A stretch of 30,000 nucleotides of DNA. Source: Symbiodinium natans. Lineage: Eukaryota > Sar > Dinophyceae > Suessiales > Symbiodiniaceae. Every line of letters starts with the position of its first letter. Position 1 is the stretch's first letter. Below, one piece after another: positions 1 to 9,279 of this stretch. The notes under the pieces are model-generated. The model did no database searches. It was given only the letters and a program-made list of their open reading frames with translations, and had not been told where the DNA came from. The stretch lies in the NCBI GenBank assembly GCA_905221605.1, contig CAJNDS010000580.1, forward strand, positions 47,501-77,500, written 5' to 3'. The position numbers and the translations under genes are program-made.

Positions 1-360
1 AACAACAACTATAGTTAAGCATGCTGATGCATGCATAAGCACTGAACATCAACAACAACGCTTAACCAAGCTTAACAACATTGAGTATCAACAACATTTC
101 GTGCTGTTATGTATTCACGTTAATCATGAATGCATGAAACCATGCATGAATGCATTAATGCTGAAGAAAAACCGTTATCACCACTCAACAACAAGTCGAT
201 AATACAACACATGTGATGCACGCATGCATAACATGTACATGTATGCATGCGATGCACGTATGCATAACGTGTATGCATGCCAAGCATGCATGTAATGAAT
301 GTATGCATGCATCAACACTTCGATGTTAACACATCGATGTGTTCATGTGTTGCTGTAGCT
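1..360. repeat. ATGCATGC-rich simple/cryptic repeat
   Basis: This stretch is dominated by overlapping GCATGCAT, ATGCATGC and GTATGCATGC words (densest at about 195-315), preceded by CAACAACA-rich sequence. Alternating purine-pyrimidine tracts such as ACATGTACATGTATGCATGC are self-complementary and could form hairpins or Z-DNA. The minus-strand open frame over 120-308 is just this repeat read as His/Cys/Met-rich peptide; I do not regard it as a gene. Confidence 0.7.
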
Positions 361-441
361 AACCCTTCAGCAGAACCCTGAACCTCGTAAAGCCTGCACC
401 CCGAAATTATCAAAACCTAAACCTGAGCCCTAAGCCCTAAG

Positions 442-495
442 CCCTAAAAGCCCTAAAAGCCCTAAAAGCCCTAAAAGCCCTAAAAGCCCTAAAAG
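442..495. repeat. (CCCTAAAAG)6 variant telomeric 9-mer array
   Basis: Six perfect tandem copies of CCCTAAAAG, flanked by CCCTAAG and ordinary CCCTAAA units. The 9-base register is not the telomerase heptamer, so the tract probably grew by slippage or unequal exchange from a mutated unit. Confidence 0.9.
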
Positions 496-522
496 CCCTA
501 GCCCTAAACCCTAAACAACTTC

Positions 523-580
523 ACCCCGCCATGGCCAGGCATCAATCCATAGGTGCCGCGGGGCGGCGCCCGGCGCCCTC
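523..580 (-). CDS. Malectin-like domain exon Y' (APPRGTYGL segment), second copy
   Basis: On the minus strand an AG|G acceptor (tgaagcag|GAGGGC) opens a 58-nt exon encoding GRRAPPRGTYGLMPGHGG, with two bases over at each end. Its first two bases complete the Gly codon left by exon X' (1174-1261), so the join reads YDFS-GGRRAPPR. The likely donor is GA (GGGGT|GA). The homologous exon at 7638-7692 differs at several codons but keeps GRRAPPR.TYGL.PG. This conservation, with compatible phases in both copies, is the main evidence. The exon following this one lies outside the window. Family assignment rests on the neighbours. Confidence 0.5.
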
Positions 581-1173
581 CTGCTTCAAAGGCTCACACA
601 GGCAGCTCGGAAAGATTTTTAGGGTTTAGGGTTTAGGGCTTAGGCATTAGGGCTTAGGGTGTTATGTGGTGGTGGTTATGAACATTAGGGTTGTGCAGTC
701 AGAACCTTATCCACCGCTGCCCTGGGTGTAAAAATACTGTCAGGATCCGTTGAGACGTGAAGTGCTTGGCCCTATAGCCCTAAACCCCAGACCCCTTGAA
801 CCCGACCACCCTAAACCCCCAAAACCCCCACCCTAAACCCTGAAACCCTAAACCCCGAAATCCCCAAGCCCTAAACCGGGTTGGACTGCATGGCTTCTAG
901 TGCTGGGCGTAGCCTCAAGCCTAAGACCGCACTCCCAGTTGACCAAAATCCTTCCGAAGCCCGAAGCTCTAAACCCTCCACCCCAATTCCTAAACCCTAA
1001 ACCCTAAACCCTAAACCCTAAACCCTAAACCCTAAACCCTAAACCCTGGACCATATGAGTCCTCACCGCTGAACCCCAGACCCTAAAGCCTAGATCTTAA
1101 GCTACGTGGGCGAAACCCTAAACCCTAAACCCCAAACCCTAAACCCTGAACCCTAAACCCCAAACCCGAGCGC

Positions 1174-1261
1174 CTGAGAAGTCGTAGCCGTTAAGTGGAG
1201 AGCCATCGCAGAGCCAGCCGTAGGCGAAGTCGCTGCCAGTTTTCCAGCCGAAGCTCTGGCC
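1174..1261 (-). CDS. Malectin-like domain exon X' (GQSFG...YGWLCDG), second copy
   Basis: An 88-nt minus-strand exon follows the acceptor cttgccag|GGCCAG and is open for 29 codons plus one base: GQSFGWKTGSDF, AYGWLCDG, SPLNGYDFS. It ends at TCAG with a GC donor. The homologous exon at 8244-8307 ends at the identical codon with a GA donor, so a non-GT donor is used in both. In malectin-like carbohydrate-binding domains a D.G..FG...G..YGW..D segment is characteristic, and this exon supplies it. It is preceded by exon Z' (2183-2239), giving LDE-GQSFG across a phase-0 join. In the first copy the same segment is split into two exons (9146-9178 and 8244-8307), so an intron was gained or lost. Confidence 0.55.
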
Positions 1262-2182
1262 CTGGCAAGAGGCTTTAGGATTTAGGGTTCATTCAGGGTT
1301 TGGGGTTTGGGGTTTAGGGTTTGGGGTTTAGGGTTTGGGGTTTAGGGTTTAGGGTTTGGGGTTTAGGGTTTGGGGTTAGGGTTTAGGATTTAGGGTTTGG
1401 GGTTTAGGGTTTAGGGTTTAGGGTTCAGGTTTTAGGGATTAGGGTTTAGGGTTTGGGGTTTAGGGTTGGGGGGGTAAGGGTTTGGGGTTTCGGGTTCCGG
1501 GTGCTAAGGTTCACCTCACTGAAAAACGAAGGCAGGATCTTTGCAGGCAAAAGCTGCAGTGGTCTGGGGGTTGGGGTTTAGGGTATAGGGCCTAAGCCCT
1601 AAACCCTAAACCCTAAACCCTAAACCCTAAACCCTAAACCCTAAACCCTAAACCCTGAATCCTAAATAGGGCCGAGGGTCCTAAGGTTTAGGGCTTGGGG
1701 TTTAAAAAACGAGGCCAAGTTGAAGCTTCATGGGTACTTACGTTTAAGGACATCACAACCCGTATACATGTACATGTACATATACAGTAAGGGGTTTAGG
1801 GTTTAGGGTTTAGGGTTTAGGGTTTAGGGTTTAGGGTTTAGGGTAGAAGTGGGAAGCTGCAAGTGGAACCCGATACACATGTTTTTGCGGGCCAGCCTGG
1901 AGGACAAGTTGTCAACCAGACACCAGGGAACCACCTTCCTACTCCACCCACAACGACAAAAACAAAACCAGACAACACCAACCAAACCCTAAACCCTAAA
2001 CCCTAAACCATGCACGATAAGAAGGGCTTCGGGTTCAAGGTTTAGGACTTGCCCTAAACTCTGACCTCTCGCCCCGCCTAAGCCGCAACAAACGACAAAT
2101 TCCTTGACGTCCCAGATCCTCGGCCCCTAAACCCTAAACCCTAAACCCTAAACCCCCTAAACCCCCCCAAACCACGTCGTGC

Positions 2183-2239
2183 CTCGTCAAGGACGCTCGT
2201 GGACGCAGCGCCCTCAGGCAGCGAGGAGCCGTAGTAGAA
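2183..2239 (-). CDS. Malectin-like domain exon Z' (FYYGSSLPEG...LDE), second copy
   Basis: This minus-strand segment encodes FYYGSSLPEGAASTSVLDE in 19 codons and ends GAG|GC, a GC donor in phase 0. The homologue at 10106-10163 encodes FYFGSSLPTGVPAGSTLDE, also exactly 19 codons and also with a GAG|GC donor. The pattern (F at the end of a strand, P.G, then L.DE running into G.S.G) fits the beginning of a malectin-like domain, usually written INF....P.GY..D.G..FG. The 5' edge is uncertain: here the acceptor would be AG|T, and the frame stays open to another AG at 2270, giving up to 29 codons (to 2269). Confidence 0.5.
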
Positions 2240-2547
2240 CTCGAGCCCCGCCGCCGGGACGGCCGGCGGCTGCAGGGTTGGAATGCAACGTTGGAGGCGT
2301 TTCGGGTTTAGGGTTTAGGGCTTAGGGCTTAGGGTGTGGGGTTTCGGGTTTAGGGTTTAGGGCTTAGGGTTTAGACAGAGTCTGAAACCCACCGAAAACC
2401 CTTAAACCAAGGAACCTTAATTCCTGAAAGCCTTCAACATAGAGGCCCTGTGTCGGTACAGACATCCCCCCCCAAAAAAAAAAAAATTGACACGAAGGCT
2501 ATCCGTTAGGTACACCTGACACACTCCCTGCCCCCATACCCCCGCGC

Positions 2548-2610
2548 CTTGGTCACCTTCACCTTGCTCAGCGAGTGGCACCGTCGGGAGTCGTGTCCGT
2601 ACCCGGTGAC
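2548..2610 (-). CDS. Possible exon with SLSKVKVTK strand
   Basis: After ctcctaag|GTC the minus strand is open for 21 codons (VTGYGHDSRRCH then SLSKVKVTK) up to an AAG|GC donor in phase 0. It lies just upstream (in the minus direction) of exon Z', where the last beta strand of the preceding malectin-like domain is expected, and the alternating hydrophobic pattern suits such a strand. There is only one copy, so no comparative support. Two further weak candidates on the same strand lie nearby. One is around 3030 (ggttttcag|GAAGCG, reading EAFPQTPLRFTKPRW). The other is around 3390 (ttctcag|GTG, reading VLQVTGGLQ). Confidence 0.3.
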
Positions 2611-2619
2611 CTTAGGAGT

Positions 2620-3540
2620 TTTATGTCAGGCTTTTCAAAGAGGCTTTAGGGTCTAGGGTTTAGGGTTTATGTACCAGGGTTTTGAGCAGGTCTTGAGAAT
2701 ATAGGGTTTGACCGAGTTTTATCGGGCTTGGGGCCTACTGGCCTTTCGGCGAGTGTTTGTTTTGTGCTCCGCTGAAACTTTTTCAGCTTTGTTTCCAGGT
2801 CGAAACGAACGTGGGGGGCCTTTTGGTGACCCTTCGCGGTCTCCGGGAAGGTCGGGCAACTGTCTTGGCCCGAAACCCTATACCCTATACCCTAAACCCT
2901 AAACCCTAAACCCTAAACCCTACCCTTCAAGAACTTTGGCCTTGGGCCTTTGCATTAGGGGCGCGTCGCCGCGTTGCTCGTGGCACCACCGCGGCTTGGT
3001 GAAACGAAGCGGCGTTTGCGGGAACGCTTCCTGAAAACCCTAGAGTTTAGGGTTTAGGGTTAGGGTTTAGGGTCTAGGGTCTAGGGTCTAGGGTCTATAA
3101 ACGCGTAACTCTAATCTACTACTTGCTTACTGGAAGAACCAAACATGAAAGATAACAATCCCCATATTACCCTTATAGAGAAGAATGTTCTACATGTTTT
3201 TGAGGCCCCCTTAAGCAAATCGGAGTTGATCTAGACCCAGGAGTAACCTAGGAATAAAAAGGGTGCCCTTTTTGGTTTTAAGGGGATTCTAAGGGAACCC
3301 CCCAACCCTAAAAGAAGGAAACAAGACCCTACTCCGGGTCCAAGTTAAAAATGACGAGCCACCTGCAGCCCGCCGGTGACCTGGAGCACCTGAGAAGCAA
3401 GGGTTTCTGACTCGTACCACCCCTGAATACCCTAAACCCTAAACCCTAAACCCTCAACCCCAAGCCCTAAGCACTAAACCAGAACCTTAATCCTGGCTCC
3501 TGCGATACCCTGAAACCCTTCCGCTGCTCGAGGGCTTTGC
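2620..3540. other. Gene-poor stretch: telomeric arrays and unique spacers
   Basis: It contains telomeric arrays at 2874-2922 and 3040-3095, GC-rich spacer at 2930-3030, and AT-richer spacer at 3100-3330 with a short perfect hairpin (AAAAAGGG-TG-CCCTTTTT) at about 3257-3275. Apart from the two weak exon candidates near 3030 and 3390 I see no coding signal. The plus-strand frame at 2708-2902 ends in telomeric DNA and is not supported. Confidence 0.6.
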
Positions 3541-3815
3541 TTGGGTTTGGGTTTAGGGTTTGGGTTTAGGGTTTGAGTTTAGGGTTTAGGGTTTAGGGTT
3601 TAGGGTTTAGGGTTTAGGGTTTAGGGTTTAGGGTTTAGGGTTTAGGGTTTAGGGTTTAGGGTTAGGTTTAGGGTTTAGGGTTTAGGGTTTAGGGTTTAGG
3701 GTTTAGGGTTTAGGGTTTAGGGTTTAGGGTTTAGGGTTTAGGGTTTAGGGTTTAGGGTTTAGGGCTTATGGGTTTGTAGGGTTTTGGGTTTGTTGGGGTT
3801 TGGGGCTTAGGGTTT
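3541..3815. repeat. Long TTTAGGG interstitial array
   Basis: An almost pure heptamer array runs about 3570-3765, with degenerate TTTGGG, TTGAG and TTTATGGG flanks. A single dropped base (GGGTTAGG) near 3661 breaks the register. It is one of the longest uninterrupted tracts in the window. Confidence 0.95.
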
Positions 3816-4509
3816 CAAACTCAGCCTTCGCCCGAACACGAGAAGCACCCAGGAGTTGCAGAGAAAGGGGCCGGAAACAAAGGGGACCGAAGTTCTTCGG
3901 GGGTTTAGGGTTTAGGGTTTAGGGTTTAGGGTCGCTCACCGATACGTGTAAGGAACCTTCTGTACGCTCACCAAGAGCAGTCAGCTTCACATGTGGGCTT
4001 ACGAAAATCGGGGGGCCCACTTTTGACCCCAAATACTAGCATTCCCTTATAATAAGCACGCCCCAAACCCTAAACCCCAAACCCCAAACCCTAAACCCTA
4101 AACCCCGAATTTCGGAAATCCCATATGGCCTTTCGGCTTTATGGGGTTCATGGGGTCGAGGGGATCCTGAGCCCAACAGATTCCAGACCCAACACATTAT
4201 AAAACCCACAAACTCTAAACAAACTACAAACCGTAAACAAAATACAACCATGGGTTTAGGGTTTAGGGTTTAGGGTTTAGGGTTTAGGGTTTAGGGTTGC
4301 CTACAAACCCTAGAAAACCTACAAACCCATACAAACCCTACAAACATCTACAAACGCCAGACCCTCAACTCTATAAACCCTCAACCCTCGACCCCAATAG
4401 ACCCTTGACCCCAAAAGCACCAGACACTAAACCCTAAACCCTAAACCCTAAACCCTAAACCCTAAACCCTAAACCCTAAACCCTAAACCCTAAACGCCCC
4501 AGACCCAAC
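3816..4509. other. Spacer with telomeric arrays, no gene recognised
   Basis: Short unique islands (3830-3900, 3935-4055, 4110-4250, 4300-4425) alternate with arrays of both orientations. The 4300-4370 island is itself built of ACAAACC-type units derived from telomeric sequence. The minus-strand frame at 4036-4251 lacks any recognisable domain and contains telomere-derived peptide, so I do not call it. Confidence 0.6.
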
Positions 4510-4569
4510 CTGCCCGGCCTTGCGGAACGTGCATGGACCCCTCCGGCCGCAAACCTTCGTGCTTTGGAC
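4510..4569 (-). CDS. Possible malectin-like exon (VQSTKVCG)
   Basis: The minus strand reads VQSTKVCGRRGPCTFRKAGQ between the acceptor ccatccag|GTCC and a CAG|GT donor, 20 codons in phase 0. Joined to the preceding exon (5463-5498), which ends ...PDCQ at CAG|GT, it gives CQVQSTKVCG. That would continue the strand after the LPDGEY.VE segment. The island is GC-rich, flanked on both sides by telomeric arrays and exists as a single copy, so the call rests on phase and position only. Confidence 0.35.
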
Positions 4570-5131
4570 CTGGATGGCGAAGGCGGTCCAGGAACCCTAA
4601 ACCCTAAACCCTAAACCCTAAACCCTAAACCCTAAACCCTAAACCCTAAACCCTAAACCCTAAACCCTAAACCCTAAACCCTAGCCCAGGGTTTGGGACT
4701 TAGGGTTTATGGGATTTGGGGTTCAGGGTTCAGGGGGTTTAAAGTTGAGGGTTTACAGGGTGTAGGGCTTCAGGGCTTGAGGGTTTCAGGGGTTTAGGAT
4801 TTCAGGGTTCAAGTTTCAGGTTCAAGGTTTGCAGCCTCAGGGAAAGCGATTCTGGGTTGACGCCGGGGTTGGATGGGGTTTAGGGTTTAGGGTTTAGGGT
4901 TTAGGGTTTAGGGTTTAGGGTTTAGGGTTTAGGGTTTAGGGTTTAGGGTTTAGGGTTTAGGGTTTAGGGTTATTGGAGTCGGCTTGGCTGACTGGAGTGG
5001 GGGGGGTTGGATGGGGGTGGGTGTGTGGGGCTGGCGGGGCTGGCTGGGTTTAGCGCATAAATACGAAGTGACCTGCGGATTTAAGCTGGTCTTTGCTACG
5101 ACCCCCGTGCCCGTTGCAGGGCCGCCCTTCA

Positions 5132-5278
5132 CTTAGGAGGTTCACGGTACTTATTAACCAGTTCTAATATAACTGCACTTATAACCCACTTATAAGCCAC
5201 TTAACTGCCCTAATAAGGCTATAAGTACAGTTATAAGTACAGTTATTACTGGCTAATAAGTACCCTGCACCTCCAAGC
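5132..5278. mobile_element. MITE-like element, family A, copy 1
   Basis: Long terminal inverted repeats of about 45-50 bp: the left end starts CTTAGGAGGTTCACGGTACT and the right end, read in reverse complement, starts CTTGGAGGTGCAGGGTACTT. Both continue with TATTA(A/G)CCAGT and AACTGTACTTATAAC-type sequence. There is no open frame. The size, structure and presence of relatives at 7282-7497 and 23652-23800 suggest a non-autonomous foldback DNA transposon. Confidence 0.75.
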
Positions 5279-5287
5279 ACTTATGTA

Positions 5288-5433
5288 AAACCCTAAACCC
5301 TAAACCCTAAACCCTAAACCCTAAACCCTAAACCCTAAACCCTAAACCCTAAACCCTAAACCCTAAACCCTAAACCCTAAACCCTAAACCCTAAACCCTA
5401 AACCCTAAACCCTAAACCCTAAACCCTAAACCC
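5288..5433. repeat. CCCTAAA array, about 146 bp
   Basis: About 20 uninterrupted CCCTAAA units lie directly beside MITE-like copy A1 and before the exon island at 5463-5498. Confidence 0.95.
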
Positions 5434-5462
5434 AACCCGTGGGCTGGTTCATGTCCCTGGAC

Positions 5463-5498
5463 CTGGCAGTCGGGTGTGGCCGCCTCGGGGAAGATCAC
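5463..5498 (-). CDS. Malectin-like exon V (PEAATPDCQ)
   Basis: Acceptor cgacctcag|GTG (pyrimidine-rich, AG|G) opens 12 codons, VIFPEAATPDCQ, to a GT donor. The previous exon (6243-6303) ends in phase 0 at ...GEYLVE, so the join reads GEYLVE-VIFPEAATPDCQ. Malectin-like domains have a W.v.vPnG.Y.V.v...D.....(F/C).v.G segment in this place, and the spacing agrees. The donor could be further on, since GTCCAGGGACAT stays open. Confidence 0.42.
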
Positions 5499-5786
5499 CT
5501 GAGGTCGAAAGAAATGGGCTGGCAAACGGTGGGGGTTTGAGGGCGTTTTAGGGTTTAGGGTTTAGGGTTTAGGATTAAGGGTTGTAACTTAGGGTAGTCG
5601 AGCAGTACTCAAGAGAGCTCAAGTCTTCCCGTTTCCTGATCCCTTAATGTGGTCCCTTGCCCTCTTTGAAGGGCTCTGAATGTATGGGGCCCTTAAGAGT
5701 GGTTTGGGGTGTATCAAGGGTAAACCCTAAACCCTAAACCCTAAACCCTAAACCCTAAACCCTAAACCCTAAACCCTAAACCCTAA

Positions 5787-6128
5787 TTGCTTCAAAGGGG
5801 CACATAAGGGGTTCCCACCAAAAGGCCCGTACTAAGGGACCATGTCCAAGGGATGTTCAAGATTTTAGGGGTTCTACCTGGACCCTTATAGGGTTGTACC
5901 CTAGAATATTAAGGGGAACCTTGAGGGGTACAAGCCCCAGGGGTACGAGTCTTAACCCCTTGAGGGATTAGGGTAGAGGGTTTTAGGGTGTAGGGTGCAG
6001 GGTTCAAGGTGAAGGCACGAGACACTTGAAGGGTATTGTACCTATAGATGGACCCAGGGGGCTATATCGTGAACCTTCTTCCTGGCCTTCTGCCGTTCCC
6101 CACCCTTGAACCCTTGCTTGGCCCAACA
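5787..6128. other. Spacer, no gene recognised
   Basis: Unique sequence 5790-6125 contains partial inverted repeats (for example GGGTTGTACCCTAGAAT near 5892 and AGGGGTACAAGCCCCAGGGG near 5936), reminiscent of a decayed foldback element. I see no conserved reading frame. Confidence 0.5.
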
Positions 6129-6242
6129 ACCCTAAACCCCAAACCCCAAACCCCAAACCCTAAACCCTAAACCCTAAACCCTAAACCCTAAACCCTAAAC
6201 CCTAAACCCTTGCAAGCCTTTGAAAGCCAAACATGTCTCCGC

Positions 6243-6303
6243 CTCAACCAAGTACTCGCCGTCGGGGAGATTCAGCTTCCAAGTGACAGGCAAGTAGGTG
6301 CTC
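6243..6303 (-). CDS. Malectin-like exon W (TWKLNLPDGEYLVE)
   Basis: A 61-nt exon follows the acceptor ggcag|GAGCACC and codes STYLPV then TWKLNLPDGEYLVE, ending GAG|GC. The one spare 5' base pairs with the two spare bases of exon Y (7638-7692), restoring a Glu codon. The W.(L/I).(L/V)P(D/N)G.Y.V motif is the most diagnostic part of malectin-like domains: a strand, a turn with PDG or PNG, then the next strand. Its position after the YGW..D exon matches the domain order. Only one copy is in the window; the partner of the second domain copy would lie beyond position 1. Confidence 0.55.
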
Positions 6304-7280
6304 CTGCCCTAAACCCCAATCCCCAAGCCCTAAACCCTATAAGCCCTATAAACCCCATAAACCCTAAACCCTAAACCCTAAACCCTCATAAACCCTAAAC
6401 CCTAAACCTTCCTGCGGCTGAGCTCTTAATACCTATCCGGTCGTACCCTGAGGTGGCTCGCCAACCCTCGCAGATGCAAATCTCAAGTCCTCGGGCACAA
6501 GACTCGATGAAGATCAACGCAGGGACACACGTGGGGTGCAGGGTTTAGGGTTTAGGGTTTAGGGTCGCAGGGCTCGACCGTGAATCCTATAAAGCTCGAC
6601 ATCCCCCAAGCCTCTGAGCACCCCCATAAACCGCAGCACTAAACCCTCAACCCTAAACCCTAAACCCTAAACTCTAAACCCTAAACCCTCGACCCTAAAC
6701 CCTAAACCCTCACCCCTCAACCTTTCAATCCTAACTCCTAAGCCCTAACCTCAGCCCTTCCGGCCTGAACAGCTCTCAAACTCAACCCCCACAAACCCCG
6801 GTCGGTCCCTGACTTGCACATGTTGCGTCGGTCGAAGTGATTCCTGGGTTGCTGAGGGTCCATGCAGCTATATGGGAAAAACTTGGGGCCCTAAAGCTAC
6901 CCTAAACTTCCCTAAGCCCTAAACTATTTCTACCCTGAACCAGAAAATATGTATTCTTGGCTACGAAACTACTCTATGGGCGTTTCCGAAAACAGGGGTA
7001 GGTCCTCATTGTAAGGGAATCCTACAACTTGGGGATCTTTGTCGGGGGCCCCCTATTTTTCGTACACCCGAATATGAACCTCTTGAACCCGAAACCCTAA
7101 ACTATATGGGTACATGGACCCTGATAGTGGGTTGGAATCGGGGTCCTAAGGGGGTATCAGGGCTTAGGTTTCATAGGAGTGTAGTGGTTTAGGGGGTTTA
7201 GGTCTCAAGGCCTGAAAGGGGCTTAGCGGTTTAGGGCTTAGAGTGTACGTAGGGCTTGGGGTCCAAGGGGTTGTGAGTTT
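6304..7280. other. Spacer with arrays, no gene recognised
   Basis: Telomeric and degenerate CCCTAAA-like tracts at 6313-6408, 6540-6565 and 6643-6745 are separated by unique islands at 6409-6536 and 6770-7280. The minus-strand frame in 6440-6510 (reading ESCARGLEICICEGW) has no homologue in the window and is not called. The 6860-7180 island is gene-free as far as I can see. Confidence 0.5.
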
Positions 7281-7281
7281 A

Positions 7282-7497
7282 CTTGGAGGTTGATGGTACG
7301 TATTAACCAATTATAACTGTACGCGTAACCACCCTAAACCCTAAACCCTAAACCCTAAACCCTAAACCCTAAACCCTAAACCCTAAACCCTAAACCCTAA
7401 ACCCCACTTATAAGCCCCCTTAAGTGCCCTACTATGGTTATAGTTGGGAAATAAGTACAGCTGCTATTAGGCTACTAAGTACCATGAACCTCCAAGT
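7282..7497. mobile_element. MITE-like element, family A, copy 2, split by a telomeric array
   Basis: The left end CTTGGAGGTTGATGGTACGT and the right end, reverse complement CTTGGAGGTTCATGGTACTT, are inverted repeats of the same family as copies at 5132 and 23652. The middle (7332-7404) is a pure CCCTAAA array. Both other copies instead run directly through AACCCACTT or AACCCACTC, so the array lies inside the element at a CCCA/CCAC word. Confidence 0.8.
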
Positions 7498-7637
7498 CGG
7501 AGTTCAGGAAACCAACCGCTGAGCCCTAAACCCTAAACCCTAAACCCTAAACTCTAAACCCTAAACCCTAAACCCTAAACCCTAAACCTAAACCCTAAAC
7601 CCTAAACCCCAAACAGCTACAGCCTGCAAAATGCTGC

Positions 7638-7692
7638 TCACCAATGCCCGGGGGCAGGCCGTAGGTGCTTCTGGGCGGCGCCCGCCGCCCTC
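7638..7692 (-). CDS. Malectin-like domain exon Y (APPRSTYGL segment), first copy
   Basis: Acceptor ttagag|GAGGGC; 55 nt coding GRRAPPRSTYGLPPGIG with two spare bases at each end; donor GA|GC. The leading GA completes the Gly codon left by exon X2 (8244-8307), and the trailing GA completes Glu with exon W (6243-6303). Homologous to 523-580. The Arg/Pro-rich start is unusual for the loop after the YGW segment, and I cannot assign residues to ligand binding. Confidence 0.52.
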
Positions 7693-7699
7693 CTCTAAA

Positions 7700-8140
7700 A
7701 TTTGGGTTTAGGGTTTAGGGATTAGGGTTTAGGGCTTAGGGTTTAGGGTTTAGGGTCTAGGGTTTATGGCTTCTAGTTGACTGGTTTTCGGGGTAGGACT
7801 TAAGATTTGGTCCCTCTCAGAGGGTTGGAACACCAGGCCTAAACCCTCACGGGCTATCCTTAACTTGCCAGCTTCCTCCAGGGCAGGCTCGGGGCCTGTG
7901 AGAGTTTAGGATTCAGGGTTTTTCTTGTCTTTGAGGTGCAGGGCTATAGGTATTAAGGGTGGGGATTAAGGTTTAGGGTTTGGGGTTTAGGGTTTAGGGT
8001 TTAGGGTTTAGGGTTTGTTGTTGGACCATCCCATGACCCGGAACAGGAACAAACTCAAAACAACTTCACACATGCCCACCCCCTGCAAGCCCGTAAGTCT
8101 TATAGCCTTTAGCCCCCCACCGCTTCTTTAAACCCTTAAA
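7700..8140. other. Spacer with arrays, no gene recognised
   Basis: Telomeric tracts at 7704-7766 and 7965-8015 and unique islands between. A short shared word, ATGGCTTCTAG, appears here (about 7766) and at about 890, at comparable positions relative to the two Y exons. That is consistent with both belonging to duplicated copies of one gene region. Confidence 0.45.
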
Positions 8141-8243
8141 GCCCCAAACCCTAAACCCTAAACCCTAAACCCTAAACCCTAAACCCTAAACCCTAAACCC
8201 TAAACCCTAAACCCTAAACCCTCATCTCTACACTCACGCACTC

Positions 8244-8307
8244 CTGAGAAGTCGTAGCCGACCATGGGCGCCCCATCGCACAGCCAGCCGTAGTCTATGC
8301 CACTGGC
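8244..8307 (-). CDS. Malectin-like domain exon X2 (YGWLCDG), first copy
   Basis: Acceptor tttcag|GCC; 21 codons plus one base: ASGIDYGWLCDG then APMVGYDFS; donor GA (TCAG|GAGTGC). A GT donor two bases later would change phase and break the join to exon Y. The copy at 1174-1261 shares YGWLCDG.P..GYDFS and ends at the same codon with GC instead of GA. The YGW..D core is characteristic of malectin-like domains. Confidence 0.55.
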
Positions 8308-9145
8308 CTGAAACCCTAAACCCTAAACCCTAAACCCTAAGCTCCCTCGAAGCCTAAAGCGATCGTCGACTCAACTAGCTTTGCCATTTAAGGGCATTTC
8401 CCCCAATATAGGGGTACCCTTAATCTACCCCCCCACTCATTATAGGAACCTCCAAACAGGGTACCACCAAGTTTTGGAAACCCCCAGTTCTGGAGATCAT
8501 CTTGGGATTTGTGAGGGCTTTTTGGGGGGTTTAGGAGCTGTATAGCGCTTACGGTTTAGGGCTTATAGGAGGATCAGCTAGAACCTGTCTGAATAGGGAA
8601 TCCTATACACCGAGCGCGCGCGCCCGCGCCTGTGATTTGTTTCTAGACTCAGAAGGATGGCAGGATACCCGACAAGGGACCCATCACCTTCTTGGTTGCC
8701 CAGAAACCATCTTGGACTAAGCGCGCCCTTTTGGGTTGGTACTGTAACCCTAAACCCTAAACCCTAAACCCCCACCTTGAGGCTCCAGCCTCCTCCCCTC
8801 CTTGCATATGAAAAGGTCTATATTTTACTGTTCTTGGTGAGTGTATTAAGGGCTCCGTTTTATTTTGGTGAGTGTAGATCATTGGTGTCCTATTGGGGTT
8901 ACAAGGAATCTAAACCCTACTTCATATAAGGAGGGACCCCTAGAGGGGGAACCTCAATCTTCTTGCCCTAAAGAACCCCCATCTATAGTCCCTCTATACC
9001 TAAGTAGCCCCTACATTACCCCAAAGCTCACCCTAAAACCCAAACCCGAAACCCTATAAACCCTATAAACCCTATAAACCCTAAACCCTAAACCCTAAAC
9101 CCTAAACCCTACAGGGGTCCCTCCTTTAGCCCCTTGATCTGTAGC
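8308..9145. other. Spacer, no gene recognised
   Basis: It holds a short array at 8311-8341, a unique island 8342-8744 with a (GC)n-like tract (GAGCGCGCGCGCCCGCGCC at about 8613), and a further unique island 8775-9047. The plus-strand frame at 8865-9059 ends in telomeric peptide and has no recognisable domain. (CCCTATAAA)-type variant units sit at 9049-9078. Confidence 0.5.
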
Positions 9146-9178
9146 ACCGCCGGCCTGCTCGCTGCCGTAGCTCTTGCC
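9146..9178 (-). CDS. Malectin-like domain exon X1 (GKSYGSEQAGG), first copy
   Basis: Acceptor ccctctggcag|GGC; 11 codons, GKSYGSEQAGG, to a GGT|GC donor in phase 0. The acceptor and first codons match exon X' at 1261 (cttgccag|GGCCAGAGCTTCGGC against tctggcag|GGCAAGAGCTACGGC). Joined to exon Z it gives LDE-GKSYG, matching LDE-GQSFG of the second copy. Joined to exon X2 it gives AGG-ASGIDYGWLCDG. A GA donor nine bases later is also in phase, so the 3' end is uncertain. Confidence 0.48.
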
Positions 9179-9279
9179 CTGCCAGAGGGGGATCCATACC
9201 GCGAGGGATCCCTAAACCCTAAACCCTAAACCCTAAACCCTAAACCCTAAACCCTAAACCCTAAACCCTAAACCCCTAA

